From contig JAGYJA010000006.1 in the NCBI GenBank assembly GCA_018402385.1, positions 62,001-126,000 of the forward strand: a stretch of 64,000 nt of DNA, written 5' to 3'. The notes under the pieces are model-generated. The model was not told where the DNA came from. It saw nothing but the letters and a program-made list of their open reading frames with translations, and searched no databases. This document shows positions 37,571-46,436 of this stretch, one piece after another (within the stretch, counting starts at the first letter, position 1; every line of letters starts with the position of its first letter). The DNA is from Flavobacteriaceae bacterium (GTDB taxonomy: Bacteria > Bacteroidota > Bacteroidia > Flavobacteriales > Flavobacteriaceae). A program made the translations under genes and the position numbers.

Positions 37571-39121
37571 ATGCAAAAAGAAATCTCCATACAAGTTTCG
37601 CCTGAAGTAGCTTCAAACAAAAATGCCTTATATCATTTTATATCCAATAAAAGTGGCATATCATTATACGAAATAAGGCATATTGAAATTCTAAAACGCA
37701 GCATTGATGCGCGTCAAAAAAGCATAAAAATCAACTTAAAAGTACAGGTTTTTATAAATGAAGATTTTGAAGAAACACCAATAAAAAAGCCGGAATACAA
37801 AGATGTATCTAAAGCAGCGTCTATTTTAATAATTGGAGCCGGCCCGGCAGGATTGTTTGCTGCGCTGCGATGTATTGAGCTCGGAAAAAAGCCTATTGTT
37901 ATAGAAAGAGGTAAGGACGTGAGAGCGCGTCGTAGAGATTTAAAAGAACTTAATATTAATCACATTGTCAATGAAGATTCCAACTATTGTTTTGGTGAAG
38001 GAGGAGCCGGTACATATTCAGATGGAAAACTTTACACCCGAAGCAAAAAAAGAGGCGATGTACAACGCATACTTGAAATCCTTGTTGCTTTTGGTGCAAC
38101 ACGACAAATTTTAATAGAAGCCCATCCTCATATTGGCACCAATAAACTTCCTGCAATCATTCAGGAAATTACACAAACGATTATTGATTTTGGTGGTGAA
38201 GTGCATTTTGAAAGCAGGGTAGTGGACATTCTTATAAAAGACAATGCAGTTGAAGGAGTAATACTTCAAAATGGTGATAAAATTGATGGTAAAAAACTCA
38301 TTCTTGCCACAGGACATTCCGCCAGGGATATTTTTGAACTGTTGTATAAAAAAGAAATTGCTATTGAAGCAAAACCTTTTGCACTTGGTGTGCGCGTAGA
38401 GCATCCACAGGAATTGATTGACAGCATACAATACAAATGTGATTACCGGGGTGAATTTTTACCTCCGGCGCCTTATAGTATCGTCAAACAAGTGCAGGGA
38501 CGAGGGGTCTATTCTTTTTGTATGTGCCCGGGTGGAATCATTGCTCCCTGTGCTACCTCGCCCGGCGAAATAGTAACAAACGGCTGGTCGCCCAGCAAAC
38601 GTGACCAGGCTACGGCCAATTCAGGAATAGTAGTGGAAGTGGGACCCAATGACTTTAAAAAGTTTGGAGAAACACCACTAGCTGCCATGTATTTTCAAAA
38701 AGAAGTGGAGCAGAAAGCTTGGCTTGAAGGTGGTAAAACCCAAACCGCTCCTGCACAACGACTGGTAGATTTCAGCTCCGGAAAGCAATCATCAAATTTG
38801 CCGGTGACATCTTATAAACCCGGTGTGCAATCTGTTGAGTTAGGAAGTATATTGCCAGATTTTATTTATAAAAGTTTACAAAAAGGTTTTGAAGAATTTG
38901 GAAAGAGTATGAAAGGATATTTTACCAATGAAGCTGTCGTGCATGCTACTGAATCAAGAACTTCTTCACCTGTGCGCATTCCAAGGGATCGAGATACTTT
39001 GGAACACATTCAAATAAATGGATTGTATCCCTGTGGGGAAGGTGCAGGTTATGCAGGCGGAATTGTATCTGCAGCAATCGATGGTGAAAAATGTGCCGAA
39101 AAAGCTGTTGCTTCTTTATAA
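37571..39121 (+). CDS. FAD-dependent oxidoreductase (COG2509 type)
   Basis: This 516-residue flavoprotein has a dinucleotide-binding G-A-G-P-A-G-L-F-A-A near residue 90, the F-G-E-G-G-A-G-T-Y-S-D-G-K-L block diagnostic of COG2509, A-T-G-H-S-A-R-D, and a C-terminal C-G-E-G-A-G-Y-A-G-G-I FAD loop. The N-terminal 80 residues form a small basic domain seen in this family. Electron donor and substrate are not known. Confidence 0.85.
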   Translation: MQKEISIQVSPEVASNKNALYHFISNKSGISLYEIRHIEILKRSIDARQKSIKINLKVQVFINEDFEETPIKKPEYKDVSKAASILIIGAGPAGLFAALRCIELGKKPIVIERGKDVRARRRDLKELNINHIVNEDSNYCFGEGGAGTYSDGKLYTRSKKRGDVQRILEILVAFGATRQILIEAHPHIGTNKLPAIIQEITQTIIDFGGEVHFESRVVDILIKDNAVEGVILQNGDKIDGKKLILATGHSARDIFELLYKKEIAIEAKPFALGVRVEHPQELIDSIQYKCDYRGEFLPPAPYSIVKQVQGRGVYSFCMCPGGIIAPCATSPGEIVTNGWSPSKRDQATANSGIVVEVGPNDFKKFGETPLAAMYFQKEVEQKAWLEGGKTQTAPAQRLVDFSSGKQSSNLPVTSYKPGVQSVELGSILPDFIYKSLQKGFEEFGKSMKGYFTNEAVVHATESRTSSPVRIPRDRDTLEHIQINGLYPCGEGAGYAGGIVSAAIDGEKCAEKAVASL

Positions 39122-39242
39122 GGTTAAACAAAACTTTACAAATTACTTTCTTTGATGAATACCATCCGTCAATAAAATGTAATCTACTTCCCGAAAGATG
39201 CCCAACAAATACTGATTGGAATTCACTTTCACAATTTTTTCT

Positions 39243-41021
39243 TTAATATAACTGATGCCTGCTTTTGTGAATAAACCAACCACAGAGTACAAAAATTGAA
39301 GTTGCGATGAGTGCCTGTGTCCAAAGTCCATAAATCCAAAAACCGGTTCCGAATAAAGCAGCATAAACCATAAAAACACCCGCAAACATAGCACTCAATT
39401 CTTTTGTGAAGTTGGAGGGTTTTAATGATTTTGTATCAAGCCCATTTCTTTGAACGACTGTTTTAAACCCAAAAAGATGGGGTTTAACTTTTTGAATAAA
39501 GTTTATGAGTATGCTGTCTTTTTCGGGTTTTGTGAGTAGGGTTACAGTAATCCAGCCCACAGTGGTAATTAAAATCGAAAGTAACAATCGATAATGTTCA
39601 GGAAAATCACTCCAGAATTCAGAATATTTGGGCAATACAACTGTAAACAATAATGCAGATATAAATGAAATAACCATTGCGGAAATTTCGCTTAAAGCAT
39701 TGATACGCCACCAAAACCATCTTAAAATGAAAAGCAGTCCGGTGCCGGCTCCTATAAGTAAGATGATTTGAAAAACTTGCAAGGCATTTTGTAAAACCAA
39801 AGCTAAAAATGCAGCAGCAATCATAATAAAAACTGTAAACAAACGTCCTACGGTAACCAGTTCGGAGTCTTTTGCTTTGGGTCTGATAAAGCGATGATAA
39901 AAATCGTGAACAGCATAACTAGCTCCCCAGTTTAAATGTGTAGAAAGCGTTGACATGAGTGCAGCAATCAAGGATGCTAAAACAAGTCCTAATAATCCGG
40001 CAGGCAAAAAGGTGAGCATTGCAGGATAAGCCATATCATCATTAATAACTGAATCTTCAACATTGGGAAAAGCGGTTCGTAATGCTTCCAAATCAGGGAA
40101 AACAACCATAGAGGCCAAAGCAATTAATATCCATGGCCAGGGTCGAATGCCATAGTGAGCAATATTAAAAAGGAGGGAAGCTTTCACGGCGTGTTTTTCA
40201 TCTTTAGCTGCCAGCATTCGCTGTACGATATAGCCTCCGCCTCCGGGTTCTGCACCGGGATACCAAACAGCCCACCATTGCACGGCCAAAGGAATAATTA
40301 ACAAGGATACCCAGGCAGTTGTATCATTAAACTCAGGTAGAAACCTTAAAGAATCTTGAAGTTCAGGTTTGGCTAAAAGTTGAGATAAGCCACCCACTTC
40401 GGGCAGATTAACAACATATATGGCAGCAAAAATCGCCCCTACCATCGCGATGGCAAATTGAAATAAATCAGTTAGTATTACAGAGCGTAAACCTCCTAAA
40501 ACGGTGTAAATAAGTGTAATTACAGAAACGATAACGACAGTTTCAACAGCACTCATCCCCAGCATGGTGGCGCTAATTTTGATTCCTGCAAGCAACACTG
40601 ATGCTAAAATTAAAATATTAAAAATAATGCCTAAATAGATAGCTCTAAAAGCTCTCAAAAAAGCAGCCGCCTTGCCGCCATACCGAAGTTCATAAAATTC
40701 AAGGTCTGTTGAAAACCCAGATCTGCGCCATAACTTAGCATACACAAAAACAGTCAACATTCCTGTGAGTAAAAAAGCCCACCAAACCCAGTTTCCGGCA
40801 ATGCCGTTTTTTCTAACAATATCAGTAACAAGATTGGGTGTGTCTGCAGAGAAGGTGGTGGCTACCATAGAAATTCCTAAAAGCCACCAAGGCATATTTC
40901 TTCCTGATAGAAAATATTCATTGAATCCCTTTCCGGCTTTTTTTGCTGTAAAAATTCCAATTAGAAGCGTTAAGGCAAAAAAGGAGAAGATAATAACGAG
41001 ATCAAGCGTGCTTAAGTTCAT
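39243..41021 (-). CDS. Sodium:solute symporter family protein
   Basis: This 592-residue protein has about 13 membrane helices of the SSS fold. The first helix is followed by G-R-N-M-P-W-W, and the middle has the signature A-L-M-S-T-L-S-T-H-L-N-W-G-A-S-Y (sodium-site helix). Many Bacteroidota copies lie in sugar or sialate loci; here the neighbours give no clue, so the substrate is unknown. Confidence 0.88.
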   Translation of the reverse strand: MNLSTLDLVIIFSFFALTLLIGIFTAKKAGKGFNEYFLSGRNMPWWLLGISMVATTFSADTPNLVTDIVRKNGIAGNWVWWAFLLTGMLTVFVYAKLWRRSGFSTDLEFYELRYGGKAAAFLRAFRAIYLGIIFNILILASVLLAGIKISATMLGMSAVETVVIVSVITLIYTVLGGLRSVILTDLFQFAIAMVGAIFAAIYVVNLPEVGGLSQLLAKPELQDSLRFLPEFNDTTAWVSLLIIPLAVQWWAVWYPGAEPGGGGYIVQRMLAAKDEKHAVKASLLFNIAHYGIRPWPWILIALASMVVFPDLEALRTAFPNVEDSVINDDMAYPAMLTFLPAGLLGLVLASLIAALMSTLSTHLNWGASYAVHDFYHRFIRPKAKDSELVTVGRLFTVFIMIAAAFLALVLQNALQVFQIILLIGAGTGLLFILRWFWWRINALSEISAMVISFISALLFTVVLPKYSEFWSDFPEHYRLLLSILITTVGWITVTLLTKPEKDSILINFIQKVKPHLFGFKTVVQRNGLDTKSLKPSNFTKELSAMFAGVFMVYAALFGTGFWIYGLWTQALIATSIFVLCGWFIHKSRHQLY

Positions 41022-41101
41022 GAAGTTTTGGTGTTAGTTAAATTGCCGGAACAATTCCATTTGATTCAACCAAAACTACATAAAATAATCTAAAAATAAG
41101 T

Positions 41102-42100
41102 TTACTTTATTTCCTCTTTTCCATCAGCGTGGATGGCAAAACGACCTCTTTTAGCATCGTGCACATGTTCATAACTATCCCAGGGCCAACCACCAAACTG
41201 ATCCTTTTGATACTGAGCAATCGCTTCTTGGATCCCTTGATGGGAATTGGCAACAAAAGGACCTTGTTGAACGACAGGTTCACCAATGGGTTTTCCCTGA
41301 AGAAAAAGGAATTCAGCGGGCGTGTTACCGTTTTTAATAGTTATTTTTTCTGTGGGATATAAATCCAGCGAATGTTCTTTTGGAATGGTAAATCCTTCAG
41401 TTTCAATTTCATTGCCGTTATAAAAAAACAAAGTTCTGTTAGTTCCCTCTGAGGCAGTTGGGATATTCCACTCGGCACCTGGTTCCATTTTTACGGTCCA
41501 GACAGCAACCTCATTTGCAGAATCTGCAGCCCAAGAGTTTGGAGTGGGAGCAGCTGCTTGTGTGCCTTTGTAATTTCCGGCAACAATTTTTAGTGTTGTG
41601 CCATTGTCTTCAACTACAGGAATTTCTTCATTCCATAACATTCTAAAATAAGGATCAACGCCTTTGCTTTTTTTTGGCAAATTCAGCCACAACTGAAACA
41701 ACAAGAAAGGGTTTTCTTTATCTTGATTCAACAACGGAAACATTTCACAATGCATTACGCCTTTTCCGGCGGTCATCCATTGCACATCACCATTACCAAA
41801 GCGTCCCGCAGCACTTAAAGAATCACTATGGTCTGCAAAGCCTTTTTCTACTAAAGTTACGGTCTCAAACCCACTGTGAGGGTGTGCCGGAAAGCCGGGA
41901 ACTTTTTGACCATGATACATACGCCAGCCATCCTTAATGGTGAAATCCTGACCAATGTATCGTCCCTTTAAGAGTGAGGGATCCGGTCCTAAATTTTTGT
42001 TTCCTTTTGGAAAATCATCTTTGTGATAAGCACAAAATAAAAAAGGATCTTGTGTTTCCCAATGAAAACCAAGTTGTTTTACTTTTTTGATAGCAGACAT
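41102..42100 (-). CDS. Pirin family protein
   Basis: This 332-residue protein has the bicupin pirin layout: the N-terminal cupin has H-P-H-S-G-F-E-T-V-T and a later H-C-E-M-F metal-binding pair, and the C-terminal cupin lies at residues about 190-285. Some pirins are quercetin dioxygenases or regulators; the role here is unknown. It is monocistronic. Confidence 0.88.
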   Translation of the reverse strand: MSAIKKVKQLGFHWETQDPFLFCAYHKDDFPKGNKNLGPDPSLLKGRYIGQDFTIKDGWRMYHGQKVPGFPAHPHSGFETVTLVEKGFADHSDSLSAAGRFGNGDVQWMTAGKGVMHCEMFPLLNQDKENPFLLFQLWLNLPKKSKGVDPYFRMLWNEEIPVVEDNGTTLKIVAGNYKGTQAAAPTPNSWAADSANEVAVWTVKMEPGAEWNIPTASEGTNRTLFFYNGNEIETEGFTIPKEHSLDLYPTEKITIKNGNTPAEFLFLQGKPIGEPVVQQGPFVANSHQGIQEAIAQYQKDQFGGWPWDSYEHVHDAKRGRFAIHADGKEEIK

Positions 42101-42162
42101 AGCATGAATTTTTAAGCTAACAAAATTACAATTTGTAAGTCTTTTTTATTCCTAAAAAAAGT

Positions 42163-42188
42163 ATAAAAAAAGCTCCAAAAAGGAGCTC
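42163..42188 (-). terminator. Terminator after the LysM gene
   Basis: Agctcc (42171-42176) pairs with ggagct (42182-42187) around a 5-base loop. On the minus strand the 3' arm is followed by a run of six Ts. Confidence 0.8.
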
Positions 42189-42212
42189 ATTAAATTGTTT
42201 AAAAGGAAAAAA

Positions 42213-42590
42213 TTAAAGATTAGGAATCTTCAAAACCTGCCCGGGATGAATTAAATCGGGGTTTTTTAGCTGATCTGTATTGGCTTGAAAAATAGCATTG
42301 TATTTTCCTGCACTTCCATAGTATTGCTGAGCGATTTTAGATAATGACTCACCACTTTTCACCTCGTGTATTGCATAAACAGATTCATCTGCAACTTTAA
42401 TATCTGCCATTAAATCTGTTGGGTTTTCTCCACCCACACGTTTAATTTCATTCCAAAGAAGGTCTTTTTCATAGGGAGTTTTGGCAATCCCGTGAATTTT
42501 TAGAACACCATTTTCTTCTTTCACATCTCCATTTTGAATTTGAAGTTTTTCTCCAAGATCAAGAACGTTTTGGTACTTTGCTTTAACCAT
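42213..42590 (-). CDS. BON-LysM domain protein (Kbp/YgaU-like)
   Basis: This 125-residue protein has an N-terminal BON-like half (residues about 1-65: L-K-I-H-G-I-A-K-T) and a C-terminal LysM domain (about 72-123: Y-A-I-H-E-V-K-S-G-E-S-L-S-K-I-A, N-P-D-L-I-H-P-G-Q-V-L-K-I-P). There is no signal peptide, as in the potassium-binding protein Kbp (YgaU) of Escherichia coli. A cytoplasmic potassium-sensing role is possible but inferred. Confidence 0.85.
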   Translation of the reverse strand: MVKAKYQNVLDLGEKLQIQNGDVKEENGVLKIHGIAKTPYEKDLLWNEIKRVGGENPTDLMADIKVADESVYAIHEVKSGESLSKIAQQYYGSAGKYNAIFQANTDQLKNPDLIHPGQVLKIPNL

Positions 42591-42676
42591 TTTAATTGTT
42601 TTTTTAGTTAATGAACATTAAAATTAATAAAATTTATCAATTCTAAAGTTACGAAACAGTAAACTCTTTAAAGTCA

Positions 42677-44470
42677 CTAAAGTATCTCCTCTTTTTCAAA
42701 CTGCACCTCATAAAGTTTGCGATAATGGCCGCTTTCTATTTTAAGTAACGCTGTGTGATTGCCCATTTCCACAATGTGGCCGGCTTCCATTACAATGATG
42801 ACATCTGCTTTTTTGATAGTTGCAAGACGGTGTGCTATAACAATTGAGGTGCGTCCCTGAGTAAGTTTTGTTGTTGCATTTTGAATGAGTTGTTCAGAAT
42901 AAGAGTCCACAGAAGAGGTCGCTTCATCCAGAACCAAAATACCCGGATTGCTTACATAAGCCCTTAAAAAGGCAATCAACTGCCGTTGCCCTGATGAGAG
43001 CATACTGCCTCGTTCCTTAACATTGTAATTGTAACCATCTGGAAGGGTCATAATAAAGGGGTGGACTCCAATTTCCTTGGCTGCATGTATGACTTCTTCT
43101 TCTGTGATATTGGGGTTGTTGAGGGTGATGTTGTTCATGATGGTGTCAGCAAAGAGGAATACATCCTGCAACACTACACCAATTCCTTTCCTTAAATCAC
43201 TAATGGATACCTCTTTGATGTTTTTTCCGTCAACGGTGATGGTGCCGCTTTTGATTTCGTAAAAACGGGAAAGTAAATTAATGATGGTTGATTTGCCGGC
43301 ACCTGTAGCACCCACAATTGCAACGGTTTGATTGGGTTGCACTTCAAAGGAAATGCCTTTTATGACCATTTCAGCATCGTCATAACTAAAATATACTTTG
43401 TCAAAAACAATGTGACCTTTGATATTTTCAAAGGCATCTTTACCTTTATCTTCTATAGAAGCGTTTGTATCTAGAATTTCAAAAACCCGATTGGCAGCAA
43501 CCATTCCCATTTGAAGCGTATTGAATTTATCTGCAATCTGATTGAGTGGTCTAAAAAGCATTTGAGATAACCTGATAAACGCTACAATGAGTCCTAACGT
43601 TATAGTGCCTCCACCCAAAACTTGAAGTCCGCCATACCACATAATCAAACCAATTGTTATGGAAGCAGTCATTTCAGTGACTGCAAAAAAGATGGAATTG
43701 TACCAAACGGTTTTAATCCAGGCTACCTTGTGTTTTCTGTTGATTTCTGTAAAGTTTTTATCTTCGGTTTCTTCACGGGTAAAAAGTTGAACAATTTTCA
43801 TGCCCGTGATGCGCTCTTGAACAAAAGTGTTTAAGTTGGCTACTTGAGCACGCACTTCTTCAAATGCAGCTTTCATAGCCCTTTGAAAAAGGCGGGTGGC
43901 GTAGAGAATTAAAGGGAAAACAGCAAGAACAATTAGCGTAAGTTCCCAGCTGCGATAAAACATAAATCCAAGGATGGCAAGCATTTTAAGCAAATCACTA
44001 GCAATGGTAAATAGACCTTGACTAAAAATACTGGAAATGGTTTCAATATCATTGACTGCTCGGGTTGTAAGGCGACCCACTGAGCTTTTGTCAAAATATT
44101 TCATTTTAAATTGCAATATTTTGTCAAATAATTTTACGCGAATGTCTCTAACAACACTTAATCCAAGCCAGTTTGAATAGTAAATAAACGAAAATTGAAA
44201 AAAGACTTCAGCCAGTAAGAAAGCACCCATCAAGGTTATGAAAAAAATGAGGTTTTCATAATCTTTGGGAATAATGGAGTCATCAATCACCTTTTCCAAC
44301 AAGATGGGTTGTAATACAGAAAACCCCGAAACCAAAATAGCAGAAATCCCCACAAACCAAAACGTAAGTTTGTAAGGTTTAGTAAACTGAAGCAATCGCT
44401 TGAAAAGTTTAAAATCAAATGCCCTGCCTGTTGCTGCCATATTAATTAAATAGTTCTTTTGGGTACTCAA
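42677..44470 (-). CDS. ABC exporter, fused permease and ATPase (MsbA/MdlB type)
   Basis: This 597-residue half-transporter has six membrane helices (about 35-320) and a nucleotide-binding domain with Walker A G-A-T-G-A-G-K-S-T, signature L-S-S-G-Q-R-Q (an S replaces G in LSGGQ), Walker B I-L-V-L-D-E-A-T and an H-loop. It works as a homodimer or with another half-transporter. The start region overlaps truA by 29 bases, so the two are cotranscribed. The substrate may be a lipid or drug. Confidence 0.92.
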   Translation of the reverse strand: MSTQKNYLINMAATGRAFDFKLFKRLLQFTKPYKLTFWFVGISAILVSGFSVLQPILLEKVIDDSIIPKDYENLIFFITLMGAFLLAEVFFQFSFIYYSNWLGLSVVRDIRVKLFDKILQFKMKYFDKSSVGRLTTRAVNDIETISSIFSQGLFTIASDLLKMLAILGFMFYRSWELTLIVLAVFPLILYATRLFQRAMKAAFEEVRAQVANLNTFVQERITGMKIVQLFTREETEDKNFTEINRKHKVAWIKTVWYNSIFFAVTEMTASITIGLIMWYGGLQVLGGGTITLGLIVAFIRLSQMLFRPLNQIADKFNTLQMGMVAANRVFEILDTNASIEDKGKDAFENIKGHIVFDKVYFSYDDAEMVIKGISFEVQPNQTVAIVGATGAGKSTIINLLSRFYEIKSGTITVDGKNIKEVSISDLRKGIGVVLQDVFLFADTIMNNITLNNPNITEEEVIHAAKEIGVHPFIMTLPDGYNYNVKERGSMLSSGQRQLIAFLRAYVSNPGILVLDEATSSVDSYSEQLIQNATTKLTQGRTSIVIAHRLATIKKADVIIVMEAGHIVEMGNHTALLKIESGHYRKLYEVQFEKEEIL

Positions 44471-45185
44471 CCCTTGTTAAATACAACCCCTCAGCCAGTG
44501 CTGAGGTGCCCGCCATGCTTCGGTTTTTACTCTTTATGATGGTGTGCAAATCATCTACGTCAATCTTTCCCAGACCTATTTCCAAAAGAGTTCCCACAAT
44601 AGCACGAACCATATTTCGTAAAAAACGATTGGCAGTAATTGTGAAAACAAGTTTGTGGTTTGTCAATTTCCATTCTGCAAAGGTAATGATACAATGATAG
44701 GTTTTTACATCGGTTTTTGACTTTGAAAAACATTGAAAATCGTTATAGTTCAATAAGATTTTTGCAGCTTCGTTCATTTTTTTCACATCGGGGATGTGAT
44801 GCAATTGATAACTGAAATCGGTTGCAAAGGGGTCTTTTTCAAGACTAATGTGATATTCATAAGTGCGGCTCACGGCATCAAAACGTGCGTGTGCTTCCGC
44901 TTTAACGGGAATTATATTTTTGACCACTATGTCTTTTGGTAAAAAGGAATTCAGTTTAAAGCAGAGTTCTTTAATGTCTATCGCTTCTACGAAATCAAAA
45001 TGCGCAAAAATTTGCTTTGCGTGAACGCCTGTATCTGTTCTGCCTGCGCCAACAATTGCAATTTTTTTTCGCAACAAGGTACTTAAGGCTTCCTCAAGCG
45101 TTTGCTGTACAGACGTAGCATCTGGTTGTATTTGCCAACCGTGATAGTTTTTGCCGTTAAATGCTATTTCGATAAAATATCGCAA
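44442..45185 (-). CDS. truA: tRNA pseudouridine synthase A
   Basis: The 247-residue product has the catalytic Asp in G-A-G-R-T-D-T-G-V-H, the N-terminal R-Y-F-I-E-I-A-F-N-G strand and F-x-A-N-R-F-L-R-N-M-V-R in the C-terminal half. TruA modifies positions 38-40 of many tRNAs. TTG 45185 is chosen because it gives the usual TruA N-terminus (RYFIEIAFNGKNYHGW) and because a TATCTTTG promoter element lies just upstream (45212-45219, minus strand). An in-frame ATG at 45251 would place that element inside the gene. Confidence 0.88.
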   Translation of the reverse strand: MRYFIEIAFNGKNYHGWQIQPDATSVQQTLEEALSTLLRKKIAIVGAGRTDTGVHAKQIFAHFDFVEAIDIKELCFKLNSFLPKDIVVKNIIPVKAEAHARFDAVSRTYEYHISLEKDPFATDFSYQLHHIPDVKKMNEAAKILLNYNDFQCFSKSKTDVKTYHCIITFAEWKLTNHKLVFTITANRFLRNMVRAIVGTLLEIGLGKIDVDDLHTIIKSKNRSMAGTSALAEGLYLTRVEYPKELFN

Positions 45186-45264
45186 AGAATCTTCTATTTT
45201 TGTAAACTGAGCAAAGATACACAAACCTAATTTTGGTTTGCTTAAATCCATTTCATAAATAAAC

Positions 45265-45756
45265 GTGAAAAAAATACTTTTACTTTCAGACTCCCATAGT
45301 TATATTGATGAGACCATATTAAAATATGTTAATCAGGCCGATGAGGTATGGCATGCCGGGGATATTGGAAGTCTTGAAGTGACAGATGCTATTGAAAAAT
45401 TAAAACCGTTACGCGCTGTTTACGGAAATATTGATGATGCCAAAATAAGGGGAGAATTTCCTCTTCACCACCGTTTTATTTGTGAGAGTGTGGATGTGTG
45501 GATGACCCATATTGGTGGTTCCCCGGGCAGGTACAATCCAGATATCAGAGAGGAAATGAAGACCAATCCTCCAAAATTGTTCATCTGCGGGCATTCACAT
45601 ATTTTAAAAGTAATGCACGATAAAAAAAACGGGGTTTTGTTTATGAACCCCGGTGCAGCGGGAAAACACGGTTTTCACAAAGTGTGCACGATGTTGCGTT
45701 TTGTGGTTGATTCCGGAAGTATAAAAGATTTGGAAGTTGTAGAGTTCAAGAGATAA
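45265..45756 (+). CDS. YfcE-type metallophosphoesterase
   Basis: This 163-residue protein has the calcineurin-like motifs of small phosphodiesterases: D-S-H (residues 8-10), G-D-I near residue 33, G-N-I-D, and G-H-S-H near residue 110 with N-P-G-A. These bind two metals. The substrate is unknown, as for most YfcE proteins. The start is GTG 45265. It is transcribed divergently from truA. Confidence 0.88.
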   Translation: MKKILLLSDSHSYIDETILKYVNQADEVWHAGDIGSLEVTDAIEKLKPLRAVYGNIDDAKIRGEFPLHHRFICESVDVWMTHIGGSPGRYNPDIREEMKTNPPKLFICGHSHILKVMHDKKNGVLFMNPGAAGKHGFHKVCTMLRFVVDSGSIKDLEVVEFKR

Positions 45757-45759
45757 AAA

Positions 45760-45796
45760 CAAAAAACCCGAAGTTGGCATGCTTCGGGTTTTTCTC
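45760..45796. terminator. Bidirectional terminator
   Basis: Aaaacccgaag pairs with cttcgggtttt around an 8-base loop (near 45764-45791). It is flanked by an A-run and a T-run, so it can end the phosphodiesterase gene and the convergent DUF4293 gene. Confidence 0.85.
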
Positions 45797-45820
45797 ACTA
45801 ATACTACTAAGATTTAAGGT

Positions 45821-46231
45821 TTAACGTAATCTGTCAACAGATTTTACGAGATTCTCATCCTTTTGAATGGCACGATTGGCCATTACTAAAAAAACGATAG
45901 AAAGAATAGGAAGAAACATCCCAATACCCTTCTCTGAAACTAAAGTCTCTCCGGGTACCGTTAGCGACCGATAAACGAAAACTCCTAGTAAAATAAAGTT
46001 TGTCAGTATGTTTAACCGATTTAAAACAAACTGATTTTTTCTTTTCTTGTATGATAATATAGCGATTATCGCCAATGCTATTGAAATAAAAATTAACGCA
46101 AAAAACAAGGGTTCTTCACGAGTGTACAAAAGCTCGCCCGTTTCATTTTTCACTTCCGGAAACCAGATAAATAGACCGCCCATTATGAGAACGACTAGAA
46201 TCATAAATATTGTCTGGATGCGCTGAATCAT
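45821..46231 (-). CDS. DUF4293 family membrane protein
   Basis: This 136-residue protein has four hydrophobic helices and begins M-I-Q-R-I-Q-T-I-F-M-I, the usual start of the DUF4293 family. The polar N-terminal loop and R/K-rich mid-loop (Y-K-K-R-K-N-Q) also fit. In Flavobacteriia this gene is often found next to rho, as here, transcribed away from it. A -7 element (TATTTTTG, minus strand, 46253-46260) precedes it. Function is unknown. Confidence 0.8.
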   Translation of the reverse strand: MIQRIQTIFMILVVLIMGGLFIWFPEVKNETGELLYTREEPLFFALIFISIALAIIAILSYKKRKNQFVLNRLNILTNFILLGVFVYRSLTVPGETLVSEKGIGMFLPILSIVFLVMANRAIQKDENLVKSVDRLR

Positions 46232-46436
46232 ATTTTAATCTGCTTTGTGATGCAAAAATAATGTTTCTTTTTAAAAATATTCCTATCAAAAATTAAAATA
46301 TTGTTGTATTATTGCATCAGTAATTCACAACCCACTCAATAGCGGTTGTTTATCTTCCGGATAAATTCAAAAAAATTACCATCTTCTTATAACTTATTTG
46401 TAAAAACTATTACAACAACATAATTCAATATTATAC

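Noticed and set aside
39143-39394. Minus-strand ORF overlapping the end of the sodium symporter gene
   Set aside because: It runs in another frame of the symporter gene, has no recognisable motif, and the symporter stops with a plausible end. It is treated as a shadow.
45186-45251. ATG start of truA at 45251
   Set aside because: It adds 22 residues not found in TruA and would place a promoter element inside the gene. TTG 45185 gives the normal N-terminus.
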